Counted from the stretch's first letter, positions 1-8,406 are shown. The stretch is 24,256 nucleotides of DNA from Myxococcales bacterium (GCA_007131745.1 SLPX01000114.1:1-24256); one strand, 5' to 3'. The notes: a model not told the origin generated them from the letters alone. Numbers and translations: made by a program.

Positions 1-29
1 AACACGATGAGCGAGCTGAAGGGCTCGGG

Positions 30-1130
30 GTGTTTAACGAGTTCGAAGATTCACGAGCATTGTTTTCACCCGAACGGATCAGGATGGAGGGTTTACTGCG
101 ACATGCAGTGGAAATGGACGCTACGGATATAATCTTGGCGGAAAATGAGGTGCCGAGAATGAGAAAAAACGGACGTCTCAACAATTTCGCTGATGAACCC
201 GTGAGTCGAGAGGAGATCTTCAGTTTGTTGGCGCCCGTGATGTCGGCCGGCCATAGAAATTTGCTCAGTAGAGACGGCAGTGTTGATTTGGCGCTTGAGC
301 TGGACTCAGCCGCGGGCGAAAAGGTTTTACGATTTAGGGTAAGCTTGTTTGAACACATTAACGGGGTAACCGCTGCGATAAGACCCATTGCGCGCATTGC
401 TCCGAATTTTGACAACCTGGGTTTGCCTGCAAAACTTGCGGATTTGGCGCTTTATCCTCACGGGCTTGTGCTTTTTACCGGCCCCACCGGGAGTGGAAAA
501 TCGACCACCTTGGCGGCTTTGCTGGGTCATCTTAATCGTACTCTTTCGCGTTACGTCATCACAATCGAAGACCCCATTGAATATCGATATGCGCCTGGAC
601 GTTGTGTTTTCCACCAGCGCGAGGTGGGCAGGCATGTGCCTTCATTCGCCTTGGGGTTGAGGGCCGCGCTTCGGGGATCGCCGGATGTAATTCTTGTGGG
701 GGAAATGCGAGATCGGGATACGATAGCTGCAGCAATTACTGCTGCAGAGACAGGGCATCTGGTGTTGTCAACTCTCCACTGCGGCACTTCGGATATGGCC
801 GTCGATCGTATGGTGGATGTGTTCGACGAGTTTCGTCACCCCCAGGTCAGATTGCAACTTGCGGATGTGTTGCGCGCCGTGGTGAGCCAACGGTTGGTTC
901 CTGACAAAAGTGGTATAAAACTTGTGCCCGCGGTGGAATTGCTTGTGGTTACTCCGGCTCTTTCCGCCCTCATTAGGGAGGGGCGGACACACCAGATAAA
1001 AAGCTACCTGCAATCCGGGCGTGACGCTGGAATGATTTCCATGGAGGAAAGTCTCAGAAGACTCGTTAAAGAAGGGCGAATAAGCCGGCAGACAGCCGAA
1101 CAGCATGCTCCCAATCGGAACAATCTGTGA
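30..1130 (+). CDS. pilT: PilT/PilU-family type IV pilus retraction ATPase
   Basis: This is a hexameric secretion-type ATPase that powers pilus retraction at the cytoplasmic face of the inner membrane. The Walker A motif GPTGSGKST is at about residues 151-159. The Asp box (ITIEDPIEY) follows, then Walker B (DVILVGEMRD, from about residue 219) and a His box (LSTLHC). At 366 aa the length suits PilT or PilU (about 340-380). The GTG start at 30 has AAGGG about 6 nt upstream, but the frame stays open to base 1, so a start outside the window is possible. An ATG at 84 (RMEGLL) would give an N-terminus closer to typical PilT. The gene is convergent with the beta-helix gene, with only 28 bp between them and no visible terminator. 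The choice between PilT and PilU is not settled, and no other pilus gene is in view. Confidence 0.9.
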   Translation: MFNEFEDSRALFSPERIRMEGLLRHAVEMDATDIILAENEVPRMRKNGRLNNFADEPVSREEIFSLLAPVMSAGHRNLLSRDGSVDLALELDSAAGEKVLRFRVSLFEHINGVTAAIRPIARIAPNFDNLGLPAKLADLALYPHGLVLFTGPTGSGKSTTLAALLGHLNRTLSRYVITIEDPIEYRYAPGRCVFHQREVGRHVPSFALGLRAALRGSPDVILVGEMRDRDTIAAAITAAETGHLVLSTLHCGTSDMAVDRMVDVFDEFRHPQVRLQLADVLRAVVSQRLVPDKSGIKLVPAVELLVVTPALSALIREGRTHQIKSYLQSGRDAGMISMEESLRRLVKEGRISRQTAEQHAPNRNNL

Positions 1131-1158
1131 TTTTCGGACGGACGGGAGATGTTGGAAA

Positions 1159-3900
1159 TCAGGGCTGGTATTCGTAGGGACCGATGTCGGTGTAATTGGG
1201 ATTGCCGGAACCGGTGTTGGGGGTTGCGGGGTCTTCGACACGGGGGTTTCCATCCATGTCGAACTCGGGAGCCCAGTCGCCGTCGCCTGCATCTATGCAC
1301 GGGGATCCTGCCTGAAGGCGGAAATTTCCGTTTTCAGGATCAACGAACAACGGATCGGAACTGATATTTCCCTGGGTCAGGTTATCAGGGTGAAGGTTTT
1401 CTACATTGCTGTGCCTGAGAGTGATGTTTGCGAAGCTATCGCCCGTCTTTTGTGTATAGGTGTTCTGCCACAGTATGCTGTTGACAATGTTGACCGTTCC
1501 GTATGAAGCAACATGTATGCCCCCGCCTGCCGTCGGTAGAGTCGCATTGTTTCCGAAAAAGAGCGAGTTTGTAATGGTCGCAGAAAAGTGCGAGTTTTGA
1601 TAAATGCCGCCTCCGGCTGAGCCTTTGTTACGGAGGAATACGGAGTTTTCTATGATTGCTCTTTCCGCCAGCAAAATGCCTCCGCCTGGCAATGCACTGG
1701 TGTTATCCATGAAAAACGAGTTCGAAATGTGCATGTCGAGTGAATTCGAATACAATCCTCCGCCCCTGTTAGCGGTTGAAGTATTGTTTGCGAACGAACT
1801 GCCGGAGATTGAACCGGTGGCGAGGTGGACTCTCGATCCGCCGCCAAAGGTTCCGGCAGTGTTGTTGGAAAAAATGCAGCCTGTCATATGCGCTGACCCG
1901 TAAACGATATCCGCTCCACCGCCTGATTGTGTGACAGCAATGTTGTTTGAAAACACACTGTCGGACAGAATGACACTCGAGCCATAAGTTCCTAAACCAC
2001 CGCCCCGGTTGCTCGCTCTGTTTTCGATAAATTCGCAATTACTGAATTCGGCTGAACGATAATTGACATAAACGCCTCCTCCGCTTTCCATCACCGAATC
2101 GTTTTCTGAAAACGAGCAATTGGTAAATGTGACATCTATCTCATGTATTCTTGCTCCACCACCGTACAGTCGCGCCCCGTTTTTGTATAAATCACACCCG
2201 TTGAACACCGCTGATCCGTACACGAGATCCGCGCCGCCTCCGTGATTCGTGGATGCGATGTTTTTTGAAAACGATGTGTCGAACAGTAAAACATCCGTGT
2301 AATAACCTCTCAAGCCGCCGCCGTTTGTACCGGCTGTGTTTTCAACAAATGCACAGTTGTGGAATTCCGCGGATCCGTAGGATAGTTCCGCGCCGCCACC
2401 GTTATTTGTAGTTGCCGTATTTTGAAAAAACGAGCTGTCGAACAGTAAAACATTCGTGTAATAACCTCTCAAGCCGCCGCCGTTTGTACCGGCTGTGTTT
2501 TCAACAAATGCACAGTTGTGGAATTCCGCGGATCCGTAGGACATGTCGGCTCCACCCCCTGTGTTGGATCCATTGTTTTTTGAAAACGATGTGTTGAACA
2601 GCGAAATATCAGCATAATAGCTTCGCAACCCGCCGCCTCTTTCGGACGCGTTGTTTCCGGTGAATGTACAGTTGCGAAATACGGCCGTGCTGTTGGCGAT
2701 GTACGCCCCGGCGCCGTTGTTGGCCGAGTTGTTAGAGAATGTGCAGTTTTTTACCTTGATTTCGCTGTGGTTTGCAAAGAGGCCGCCTCCGTTTCGCGAA
2801 ACCCCGAGTGCATTGATGATGTTGAACCCGTCAATGGTTGCGTTCTCAACATATGCGGCGGTTACAACAGTATACACTCGAACCGGTGAACCTGAGTCCA
2901 TGGTTCCGTCGAGCGTGGTTACTTGTGTTTCCGGATTTCTTTCCGCCCTTGTGGTTTCCGTTCCGTTGAATCCACCATAGACACCTATGTTTGAGGCAAG
3001 GGATACAGTGTCTGCTAAACTTTCTACGTATTGATGATATACGCCTTGAGCCACCCATACTTCACAAGTGTCGACCGGTGTGGACGCTATAAGGTTTTCC
3101 GCTTGTTCGATGCCTTGTTGAAGTGTCCGGTAGGCGGATTCCCATGATATTCCGTCGTATGGATCAACGGTGGCTGCGATGTTTACCTTGACGACGCAAC
3201 GGCACTCGCTGGGTTCACCGTCGCAATAATAGTAGGGTTCAACTTGACAGGTTTCCGAGCAGCCGTCGCCTGGTTCGGTGTTTCCGTCATCGCACTCTTC
3301 ATTTCCAGCGACTATGCCGTCCCCACACATAGTGAAACAGACTGACGGTTCTCCTTCGCAATACCACCCCGGCTCAATTGTGCAATTGGGTGAACAGCCG
3401 TCTCCAGGTTCCGAGTTTCCATCGTCGCACTCCTGGTTCCCTGTTATCAAACCGTCTCCGCAGATCGGTTCGCAAATCGAAGGATCGCCGTCGTTGCAAT
3501 GCCAGCCGGGTTCGATAGTGCAATCAGGGGAGCAGCCGTCGCCTGGTTCGGTGTTTCCATCGTCGCACTCTTCATTTCCAGCGACTATGCCGTCCCCACA
3601 TATGGTGTAACAGACAGACGGTTCTCCTTCGCAATACCAGCCGGGTTCGATAGTGCAATCAGGAGAGCAACCGTCGCCCGGTTCGGTGTTTCCGTCATCG
3701 CATTCTTCACCGGCTTCGATAATTCCGTTGGAGCAAACACTTCCATTGGTGTTGTTGTTGGAATTATCTTCATATCCTTTGATGCCTGACGGGTCGAATT
3801 TGCAGCCTGGAGAGCTCACAAAAAGGGATGTTGATACGGCGGCAAAACAAAGCAAAAAACAATAATTCGTTTTCCCTGATTTCTCGGAACCATCCTTCAT
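1159..3900 (-). CDS. DUF4215 / Pmp-like beta-helix surface lipoprotein (913 aa)
   Basis: This is a predicted lipid-anchored surface protein, probably an adhesin or structural protein; no enzyme motif is seen. A short hydrophobic signal leads to a lipobox ending at Cys33 (SSPGC). Four Myxococcus-type Cys-rich repeats (CGDGI..ECDDGN..PGDGC) follow, to about residue 235. Next is a segment typical of Pmp-like proteins (SWESAYRTLQQGI, CEVWVAQGVYH, YGGFNGTE). A long right-handed beta-helix comes after, with many GGG and F..N rungs. The C-terminus matches the choice-of-anchor Q pattern (FRLQAGSPCIDAGDGD) and ends DIGPYEYQP. No autotransporter barrel is present. The ATG overlaps the TGA of the upstream paralogue (ATGA) and lacks a clear Shine-Dalgarno, so translational coupling is likely. 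It contains an in-frame 53-residue tandem duplication. Confidence 0.9.
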   Translation of the reverse strand: MKDGSEKSGKTNYCFLLCFAAVSTSLFVSSPGCKFDPSGIKGYEDNSNNNTNGSVCSNGIIEAGEECDDGNTEPGDGCSPDCTIEPGWYCEGEPSVCYTICGDGIVAGNEECDDGNTEPGDGCSPDCTIEPGWHCNDGDPSICEPICGDGLITGNQECDDGNSEPGDGCSPNCTIEPGWYCEGEPSVCFTMCGDGIVAGNEECDDGNTEPGDGCSETCQVEPYYYCDGEPSECRCVVKVNIAATVDPYDGISWESAYRTLQQGIEQAENLIASTPVDTCEVWVAQGVYHQYVESLADTVSLASNIGVYGGFNGTETTRAERNPETQVTTLDGTMDSGSPVRVYTVVTAAYVENATIDGFNIINALGVSRNGGGLFANHSEIKVKNCTFSNNSANNGAGAYIANSTAVFRNCTFTGNNASERGGGLRSYYADISLFNTSFSKNNGSNTGGGADMSYGSAEFHNCAFVENTAGTNGGGLRGYYTNVLLFDSSFFQNTATTNNGGGAELSYGSAEFHNCAFVENTAGTNGGGLRGYYTDVLLFDTSFSKNIASTNHGGGADLVYGSAVFNGCDLYKNGARLYGGGARIHEIDVTFTNCSFSENDSVMESGGGVYVNYRSAEFSNCEFIENRASNRGGGLGTYGSSVILSDSVFSNNIAVTQSGGGADIVYGSAHMTGCIFSNNTAGTFGGGSRVHLATGSISGSSFANNTSTANRGGGLYSNSLDMHISNSFFMDNTSALPGGGILLAERAIIENSVFLRNKGSAGGGIYQNSHFSATITNSLFFGNNATLPTAGGGIHVASYGTVNIVNSILWQNTYTQKTGDSFANITLRHSNVENLHPDNLTQGNISSDPLFVDPENGNFRLQAGSPCIDAGDGDWAPEFDMDGNPRVEDPATPNTGSGNPNYTDIGPYEYQP
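1163..1343. repeat. Near-identical 3' tail repeat, copy 1
   Basis: These 181 bp encode the C-terminal tail of the 913-aa lipoprotein. They match 3901-4081 with only three substitutions (in the gtcttcgac/gtcatcgac, cgggag/cggggg and aaattt/aaaatt contexts). Similarity falls off sharply beyond the copy, which suggests recent gene conversion or duplication. Confidence 0.9.
2281..2541. repeat. In-frame 159-bp tandem duplication in beta-helix coding region
   Basis: Bases 2281-2382 recur at 2440-2541 with one mismatch (acatccg versus acattcg). The period is 159 bp, or 53 codons. In the protein it duplicates the block FHNCAFVENTAGTNGGGL together with the following YY..VLLFD rung. It adds helix turns without breaking the frame. 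Confidence 0.9.
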
Positions 3901-6134
3901 GGCTGGTATTCGTAGGGACCGATGTCGGTGTAATTGGGATTGCCGGAACCGGTGTTGGGGGTTGCGGGGTCATCGACACGGGGGTTTCCATCCATGTCGA
4001 ACTCGGGGGCCCAGTCGCCGTCGCCTGCATCTATGCACGGGGATCCTGCCTGAAGGCGGAAAATTCCGTTTTCAGGATCAATGAATAGGGGGTCAGCATC
4101 GATGTTTCCCGAACCCGGCGATCCGTTTTGGATATTGGAAAATCGTATTTCCGGCGTACCCGAGGAACCGATTTGATTGGGAACATTGTTCCAAAAAATC
4201 GAATTTACAACATTCAAGTCAGTGTTTGCCATCATAAAGACACCGCCGTGGGATCCTGATTCATTTCGGTAAAAAAGCGAGTTAATGAACGAAACAGTGG
4301 AAGTGATACGACCATAAACACCACCACCATTTGCATCAGCGATGTTTTTCCAAAATATTGAATTCTGTATCAATGCCTCGGAGTTGGAGCCCACTCGGAT
4401 TCCTCCTCCTTCATTGCTCGTGTTTTCATTAAAGAACGAATTTTCAACAAGCAAAAAGGTGCCGACATCCAACAAAACGCCACCTCCGCCCGAGTCGGCC
4501 ATGTTGGAGCTGAACAAAGAATCACTTACAACCGCCAAGCCGTGTTCCGGAATTACAAAACCTCCGCCGTATTGGCTCGTGTTCGAGCTGAAAACTGAGT
4601 TTTCGATGGTTGTGTTTCCCCGTGATCGCAGCCCGCCTCCGGAATAGACACTGGAGTTGCCTTCAAAATGGGAATTCACGATCAACAGGTTTCCGGTTCC
4701 AACGTTGACCCCTCCGCCCCTCGTGGAATGGTTTCCGGGTCCGAAAGTTGAATCGAAAATTTCTATTGTGCCCGTGTTTCCCTCTGCATGAACACCACCG
4801 CCCCGGTTCATGGAATCTTCACTCGTGGTATTGTTCAGAAATGTGCAGCCGAAAAGTGACAATTCCGAGTCGTTTGCCCTCAATCCGCCCCCAGTGGATT
4901 GAGCAAAGTTTTCACTGAAAGTGCAATTGTACAAAGTTGCTTTGGATTGCCAAAAGTTGGCTCCGCCGCCTTCTTCCGCCTCGTTATTCGAAAACACGCA
5001 ATTTTCGATGTGCAGGCTGCTGAACCCGGATTGCAGACCGCCGCCGAAGTTGTCTGTATTGCCGTTGATTATGAAAAATCCGTCCAGGATTCCTTCTTCC
5101 ACGTCGGAAGCCCGAATGACATGATTGACTCTGTTTGTGGACGAGTTCTCATCGGAGCCGTCGAGAATGGTTTCGTTTGCCTGCCAATCCCGCTCCGCTC
5201 TGCGCTCTTCGGTTCCGTCGAATCCGCCGTAGAGGGCCACGTTCGAGGCAAGGTTTACCGAGTTGTTCGGCGAGGTTTTGTATACGTGATACACCCCGCC
5301 TGCAACCCACACTTCGCATTCTTGAGCTGCAGTGAATGAAATCAAGGATGCAGCGCGGTCGATGCCATCTTGCACTTCGGTCAGCGCGGTCGCCCAGGAA
5401 ACACCGTCTTGTTCATCAGACGAGACACGTCCGTCCACAAAGACCCTGCAAATACAGACGCTGGGTTCCCCCTCGCAGTAAAAATAAGGCTCCACCTTGC
5501 ATTCTTCAGAGCATCCGTCACCGGAATCAGTGTTGCCGTCATCGCATTCCAGGTCGCCGGCCAAAATGCCGTCTCCACATATGGGCGTACACACCGAGGG
5601 TTCGCCTTCGCAATCCCACCCGGGTTCGATTGTGCATTCAGGAGAGCAGCCATCACCTGGTTCAGTGTCGCCGTCGTCGCATTCTTCATCACCGTTTATG
5701 ATTCCATCGCCGCAGAAACCTTCGCAACCCGATGAGTCAAAATCCGAGCAGTCGGCAAGACAAGAGAGCGTTCCTCCGTAGAAACCGTAATCCATGCAAG
5801 TTGCAAAGCCTAGGTTTTCCCCGTCGCACACTTCCGGCCCTTCTATTGTGCCGTTTCCGCATGTGTGGCAAAGAGAAAGATCCAGCTTGCAATCATCGGT
5901 GCAAAGTAATTCGCCATCATCGAAGTTAGTCACATCAGAGCATGCACGCCCCCCGAAATCGGTGCCATCACAGGATTCACCCGCTTCCATGACACCATTT
6001 CCGCATACCGGCTTTTTTGATCCGAATTCGGTTGTGCATCCCGAGGTAAAAACAAACAGCGCCACGAAAAATGCGGGTTTGAAACCTCTTGTGTTTCTCA
6101 AGAGAGAAAATATTAAAGGAGAACAAGTAACCAT
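3897..6134 (-). CDS. DUF4215 / Pmp-like beta-helix surface lipoprotein (745 aa)
   Basis: This is the upstream partner of the 913-aa gene. The signal peptide ends in lipobox FTSGC (Cys33). Two variant Cys-rich repeats come first; the second reads CDGENLGFATC with YGFYGGTLSC. Two canonical CDDG(N/D)..GDGC repeats follow. Then come the Pmp-like segment ([22 protein letters not shown]), a beta-helix rich in GGG rungs, and a choice-of-anchor-Q-like tail ending DIGPYEYQP. The most upstream possible ATG is 6134, since an in-frame TGA lies just before it. No Shine-Dalgarno is visible, and the nearest candidate promoter would leave a leader of only about 11 nt. A surface structural or adhesive role is inferred from architecture; the ligand is unknown. 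Confidence 0.88.
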   Translation of the reverse strand: MVTCSPLIFSLLRNTRGFKPAFFVALFVFTSGCTTEFGSKKPVCGNGVMEAGESCDGTDFGGRACSDVTNFDDGELLCTDDCKLDLSLCHTCGNGTIEGPEVCDGENLGFATCMDYGFYGGTLSCLADCSDFDSSGCEGFCGDGIINGDEECDDGDTEPGDGCSPECTIEPGWDCEGEPSVCTPICGDGILAGDLECDDGNTDSGDGCSEECKVEPYFYCEGEPSVCICRVFVDGRVSSDEQDGVSWATALTEVQDGIDRAASLISFTAAQECEVWVAGGVYHVYKTSPNNSVNLASNVALYGGFDGTEERRAERDWQANETILDGSDENSSTNRVNHVIRASDVEEGILDGFFIINGNTDNFGGGLQSGFSSLHIENCVFSNNEAEEGGGANFWQSKATLYNCTFSENFAQSTGGGLRANDSELSLFGCTFLNNTTSEDSMNRGGGVHAEGNTGTIEIFDSTFGPGNHSTRGGGVNVGTGNLLIVNSHFEGNSSVYSGGGLRSRGNTTIENSVFSSNTSQYGGGFVIPEHGLAVVSDSLFSSNMADSGGGGVLLDVGTFLLVENSFFNENTSNEGGGIRVGSNSEALIQNSIFWKNIADANGGGVYGRITSTVSFINSLFYRNESGSHGGVFMMANTDLNVVNSIFWNNVPNQIGSSGTPEIRFSNIQNGSPGSGNIDADPLFIDPENGIFRLQAGSPCIDAGDGDWAPEFDMDGNPRVDDPATPNTGSGNPNYTDIGPYEYQP
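3901..4081. repeat. Near-identical 3' tail repeat, copy 2
   Basis: Second copy of the 181-bp tail repeat described at 1163-1343, here inside the 3' end of the 745-aa gene. It differs from copy 1 at three positions. Confidence 0.9.
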
Positions 6135-6151
6135 TGAGTTAATTCAGTTGA

Positions 6152-6179
6152 GTTATAATGTCCCGCAGTTTGCTTGCAA
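6152..6179 (-). promoter_or_regulatory. Candidate sigma70 promoter for leftward lipoprotein pair
   Basis: On the minus strand the sequence reads TTGCAA, 16 nt, then TATAAC. The predicted transcription start is about 6145, roughly 11 nt before the ATG at 6134. That would give an almost leaderless mRNA and fits the missing Shine-Dalgarno. Confidence 0.4.
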
Positions 6180-6229
6180 AAATCATGATTGTCTCTCCAT
6201 GGCCCATAGAATCATATTAGGTGCTTAGT

Positions 6230-6243
6230 TTGATCAAGGTCAA
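6230..6243. promoter_or_regulatory. FNR/CRP-like operator
   Basis: TTGAT-CAAG-GTCAA matches the FNR consensus TTGAT-N4-ATCAA at 9 of 10 half-site positions. The position upstream of a hydrogenase operon suits anaerobic control. Its centre (6236.5) is about -52 from a start made by the 6255-6282 promoter, and about -91 from the leftward start. No FNR/CRP-family gene is in the window, so this rests on motif and context. Confidence 0.4.
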
Positions 6244-6354
6244 GAGAGTCTTTTTTGTGCAATTCTTTGTTTAAGGTACAATTCCGGCAAAACTGCAATT
6301 TCTTGTTGCCCGCACTCTAAAAGATGATAAACTTAGCCAGTTGGAAATAGATCA

Positions 6355-6384
6355 TTGATCCTTGAGTGATGGTTTAGTCATAAT
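6355..6384 (+). promoter_or_regulatory. Candidate sigma70 promoter for hydrogenase operon
   Basis: TTGATC, an 18-nt spacer, then CATAAT. The predicted start is about 6391, giving a leader of some 47 nt before the first gene. The match is modest and the region is AT-rich. Confidence 0.3.
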
Positions 6385-6437
6385 CGCTGATTAGCATTGC
6401 TTTTTTAACAGGGTTTCATTTTGCAAGGGCGGTTCAG

Positions 6438-6962
6438 GTGTCGGAGAAGATGCAAAAAATCACAATTGTAGGCGTGGGAAATCGCCTTGTGGAGCAAGAC
6501 CGAATCGGTCCGAAAGTGGTGGAGGATCTTCGCAACCTGTTAAGCGGAGATTTTGAATTAGTAGAACTAAGCGGAGGCGGACTCGGGTTGTTGGACATTG
6601 CTCGCAAACAGGATCTCTTAGTGGTGGTTGACGCGTGTGCTCTCGGGGGAGAGCCGGGATGGGTGGAGGTGTTCGAGTTCGACGGATTGCCGGTGGATTC
6701 GGTATCTGTCGGCGGGGTTACGATGCATCAGATCGGACCTTATGAAGCACTCAAGGTAGTTGAGGCTTTGTATCCGGAACGAATGCCAAGGAGAGTTTGT
6801 TTTGTACTGATAGAAACCAGCGGAATGGAGGAAGACCTACCATCCAGTTCGCGAGCCCGGGCGACCGAAATAATCTTGGACTTGATACAGGAAACGGGTC
6901 TTGGATCAAGTGGAGTTTGGATGTCCGGTGATCATGGAAAGATGATGGAAAAAAACCGATGA
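6438..6962 (+). CDS. [NiFe] hydrogenase maturation protease (peptidase M52 family)
   Basis: This is a cytoplasmic endopeptidase that removes the C-terminal extension of the hydrogenase large subunit after nickel is inserted. The family signature GVGN is at residues 12-15. Likely nickel-sensing ligands, aligned by eye to E. coli HybD Glu16, Asp62 and His93, are Asp21 (in QDRIG), Asp65 (VVVDA) and His97 (VTMHQ). The length of 174 aa is normal for the family. The GTG start at 6438 has AAGG about 9 nt upstream; an ATG at 6450, preceded by GGAG, is an alternative. The natural substrate is encoded three genes downstream and keeps a cleavable tail. The stop overlaps the next start (ATGA). This is the first gene of the operon. 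Confidence 0.92.
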   Translation: MSEKMQKITIVGVGNRLVEQDRIGPKVVEDLRNLLSGDFELVELSGGGLGLLDIARKQDLLVVVDACALGGEPGWVEVFEFDGLPVDSVSVGGVTMHQIGPYEALKVVEALYPERMPRRVCFVLIETSGMEEDLPSSSRARATEIILDLIQETGLGSSGVWMSGDHGKMMEKNR

Positions 6963-7453
6963 CACAAAAGATATCTCTGGAAACATTGCATGGGATGATG
7001 GTTTTTCTGGGAGGCGCTGCGAATGGGTTGGAGAAGCTTTTAGGCCGGGGAGCGCCGGGGATTACCTACCGGGCAGGCCGAGCGAGCGGTTTGAAACACA
7101 AAGCGACTCGTTCGGAACCGGATGACCTGGAACGCGCCTTGGACAGTGTGTGGGAAGAGATGTGCGACATAGGAATGCGATGGGCCTTTGAGGTTTATCA
7201 TCGTAAAGGGGAACCAAAGATAGTGACGGGAGAGGATGGGGTTACAAAGGTTCATCTTGTTTTTCGTAATTGTCTTGTTCGAAACACTCTGTTTCGTTAC
7301 GGCTATCCACAGCGTTTGTCGTTGTGCCTGATGAACCACGGACTTTTTTGCGGACTCATGGAGCAGATCCATGGCAGGCGATCCAATCTCGAAATAGTTC
7401 ATGCCGGTGAAAACGCGTGCATCAAGTTGCTGACTCTTGAGCCGAGAAAGTAG
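6959..7453 (+). CDS. V4R-like domain protein of the hydrogenase operon
   Basis: The function is unknown. This is a 164-aa soluble protein with no signal or membrane segment. The C-terminal part (about 95-160) follows the pattern VHLVF..C, then LSLCL, G(L)FCGLMEQI and HAGENACI. It resembles 4-vinyl-reductase/V4R-type small-molecule-binding domains by pattern only. The same pattern occurs at the C-terminus of the ferredoxin four genes downstream (VEMVF..C, LLC, AGLVSAF, SAGDECN), so the two look like paralogous domains. Coupling by ATGA to the protease gene and 10 bp to the small-subunit gene suggest a role in hydrogenase assembly, cofactor handling or electron transfer. The V4R assignment is tentative; expression as part of the hydrogenase unit is much firmer. 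Confidence 0.7.
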   Translation: MTQKISLETLHGMMVFLGGAANGLEKLLGRGAPGITYRAGRASGLKHKATRSEPDDLERALDSVWEEMCDIGMRWAFEVYHRKGEPKIVTGEDGVTKVHLVFRNCLVRNTLFRYGYPQRLSLCLMNHGLFCGLMEQIHGRRSNLEIVHAGENACIKLLTLEPRK

Positions 7454-7458
7454 GGAGG
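7452..7458 (+). promoter_or_regulatory. Ribosome binding site fixing the small-subunit start
   Basis: AGGGAGG lies 5 nt before the ATG at 7464 and overlaps the TAG stop of the previous gene. It argues against the longer frame that could begin at the TTG at 7437. Confidence 0.85.
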
Positions 7459-7463
7459 TCATA

Positions 7464-8396
7464 ATGCAAAAGGCCAGAATATCGATTGATTGGCTGTCGG
7501 GGTGTTCGGGTTGTGAATTCGGGATTGTGGACCTCCACGACAGATTGCTCAAGGTTTTGGAAGAAGTGGATTTGGTTCGCATTCCCATCCTGATGGACGA
7601 GAAAGGTTATCCGGAAGCGGAGGCGGGTTTGATAACCGGGTCGATTCGAACAGAGCACGATATCGAGGCAGCGCATCACATGCGGGATTCCTGCGCAACG
7701 ATAGTCGCTTTGGGGACTTGCCCGGTTTACGGAGGACCTCAGAGTTCCGGGTATGCACACACTGAAGAAGAACTTTTCAAGGGTGCATATACCGGCAATC
7801 CTACTACGCGCACAAACACAACTCCGGACGATGTGCCCAAACTTCTGCCCGGCAATCGGCCTCTGGATTCCGAAATCGAGGTAGATGTGTACTTGCCGGG
7901 TTGTCCGCCCCACCCGGGGTTTATTTTTGATGCCTTGCAATCCATCGTGCGCGGGAAGAAACCGGCTTCAGTAGGGCGCCACAACGTATGCTATAGCTGT
8001 AACCGGAAGATGGTAAAGACCGAGACCGCAAAGATAATCCGCTCGCATGAGACAAACCTGGATCCGTCCCTTTGTTTTCTTTCCCAGGGTTGTCTTTGCT
8101 TTGGTTCAGTGACGCTGGACCGGTGTCTCGCCCCCTGTCCGCAGGTGGGAGTTCCCTGTTTCTCCTGTGGCGGCCCGTCCGATTCCATAATATTGGAACC
8201 GCAAAAAGATGTGCGGACCGAGATTGCCTTGCGCATGTCGCATTTGACCAATGTGCCGGAGGCGGATGTCGTTTCGGAAATCGAACGTAACGCGAAGACT
8301 CATTTCGCCTATGCCATGGCTTCACCTGTGTTTCGCCAGAAACCCACTTTTTTGCTCAAGAAATGGGTGGCAACTCAATTGTCGTCCGGCAGTTAA
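7464..8396 (+). CDS. [NiFe] hydrogenase small (electron-transfer) subunit, group 3 type
   Basis: This subunit passes electrons between the Ni-Fe site and the redox partner. Ligands for the proximal cluster are Cys14 and Cys17 (SGCSGCE), Cys86 (GTCPVYGG) and Cys147 (PGCPPHP). A C-terminal domain carries further cysteines (176, 179, 204, 210, 212, 221, 225, 232, 235) for two more Fe-S clusters. At 310 aa it matches MvhG-like subunits rather than HoxY, which lacks this extension. No Tat signal is present, so the enzyme is cytoplasmic. The chosen ATG has a strong Shine-Dalgarno. The large-subunit gene follows after 28 bp. Subgroup 3c (Mvh-like) is favoured by this subunit, but neither MvhD nor Hdr genes are nearby. 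Confidence 0.92.
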   Translation: MQKARISIDWLSGCSGCEFGIVDLHDRLLKVLEEVDLVRIPILMDEKGYPEAEAGLITGSIRTEHDIEAAHHMRDSCATIVALGTCPVYGGPQSSGYAHTEEELFKGAYTGNPTTRTNTTPDDVPKLLPGNRPLDSEIEVDVYLPGCPPHPGFIFDALQSIVRGKKPASVGRHNVCYSCNRKMVKTETAKIIRSHETNLDPSLCFLSQGCLCFGSVTLDRCLAPCPQVGVPCFSCGGPSDSIILEPQKDVRTEIALRMSHLTNVPEADVVSEIERNAKTHFAYAMASPVFRQKPTFLLKKWVATQLSSGS

Positions 8397-8406
8397 TCGC
8401 GCTTAG

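Larger units (their letters stand above)
6135..6437. other. Divergent intergenic regulatory region
   Basis: These 303 AT-rich bases separate the surface lipoprotein pair (leftward) from the hydrogenase operon (rightward). They hold the candidate promoters and FNR-like box listed separately. A perfect 10-bp palindrome AATCATGATT lies at 6181-6190, just upstream of the leftward -35 box. A second possible rightward promoter is TTGTGC-N16-TACAAT at 6255-6282. No RNA gene or convincing ORF was recognised. Confidence 0.6.

Noticed and set aside
3200..3720. Regularly spaced DNA repeats that could suggest a CRISPR array (also 16100-16870 and 18380-19150)
   Set aside because: The period matches in-frame protein repeats of about 42-46 residues, the units vary by codon changes, and there are no unique spacers or cas genes.
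5794..6228. Plus-strand frame of 144 codons with AAAGGAG nearby
   Set aside because: It lies antisense to the signal and Cys-rich region of the 745-aa lipoprotein and shows no recognisable domain.
6350..6360. GATCATTGATC palindrome as a second FNR site
   Set aside because: The half-sites are not spaced by four bases and only one TTGAT is present; it overlaps the candidate -35 box and may be chance.
6135..6437. Sigma54-type promoter for the hydrogenase operon
   Set aside because: No GG-N10-GC element resembling TGGCAC-N5-TTGC was found in the upstream region.
7040..7588. Minus-strand frame of 182 codons across the V4R-like and small-subunit genes
   Set aside because: It spans two well-supported plus-strand genes with ribosome sites and family motifs, and its product has no recognisable features.
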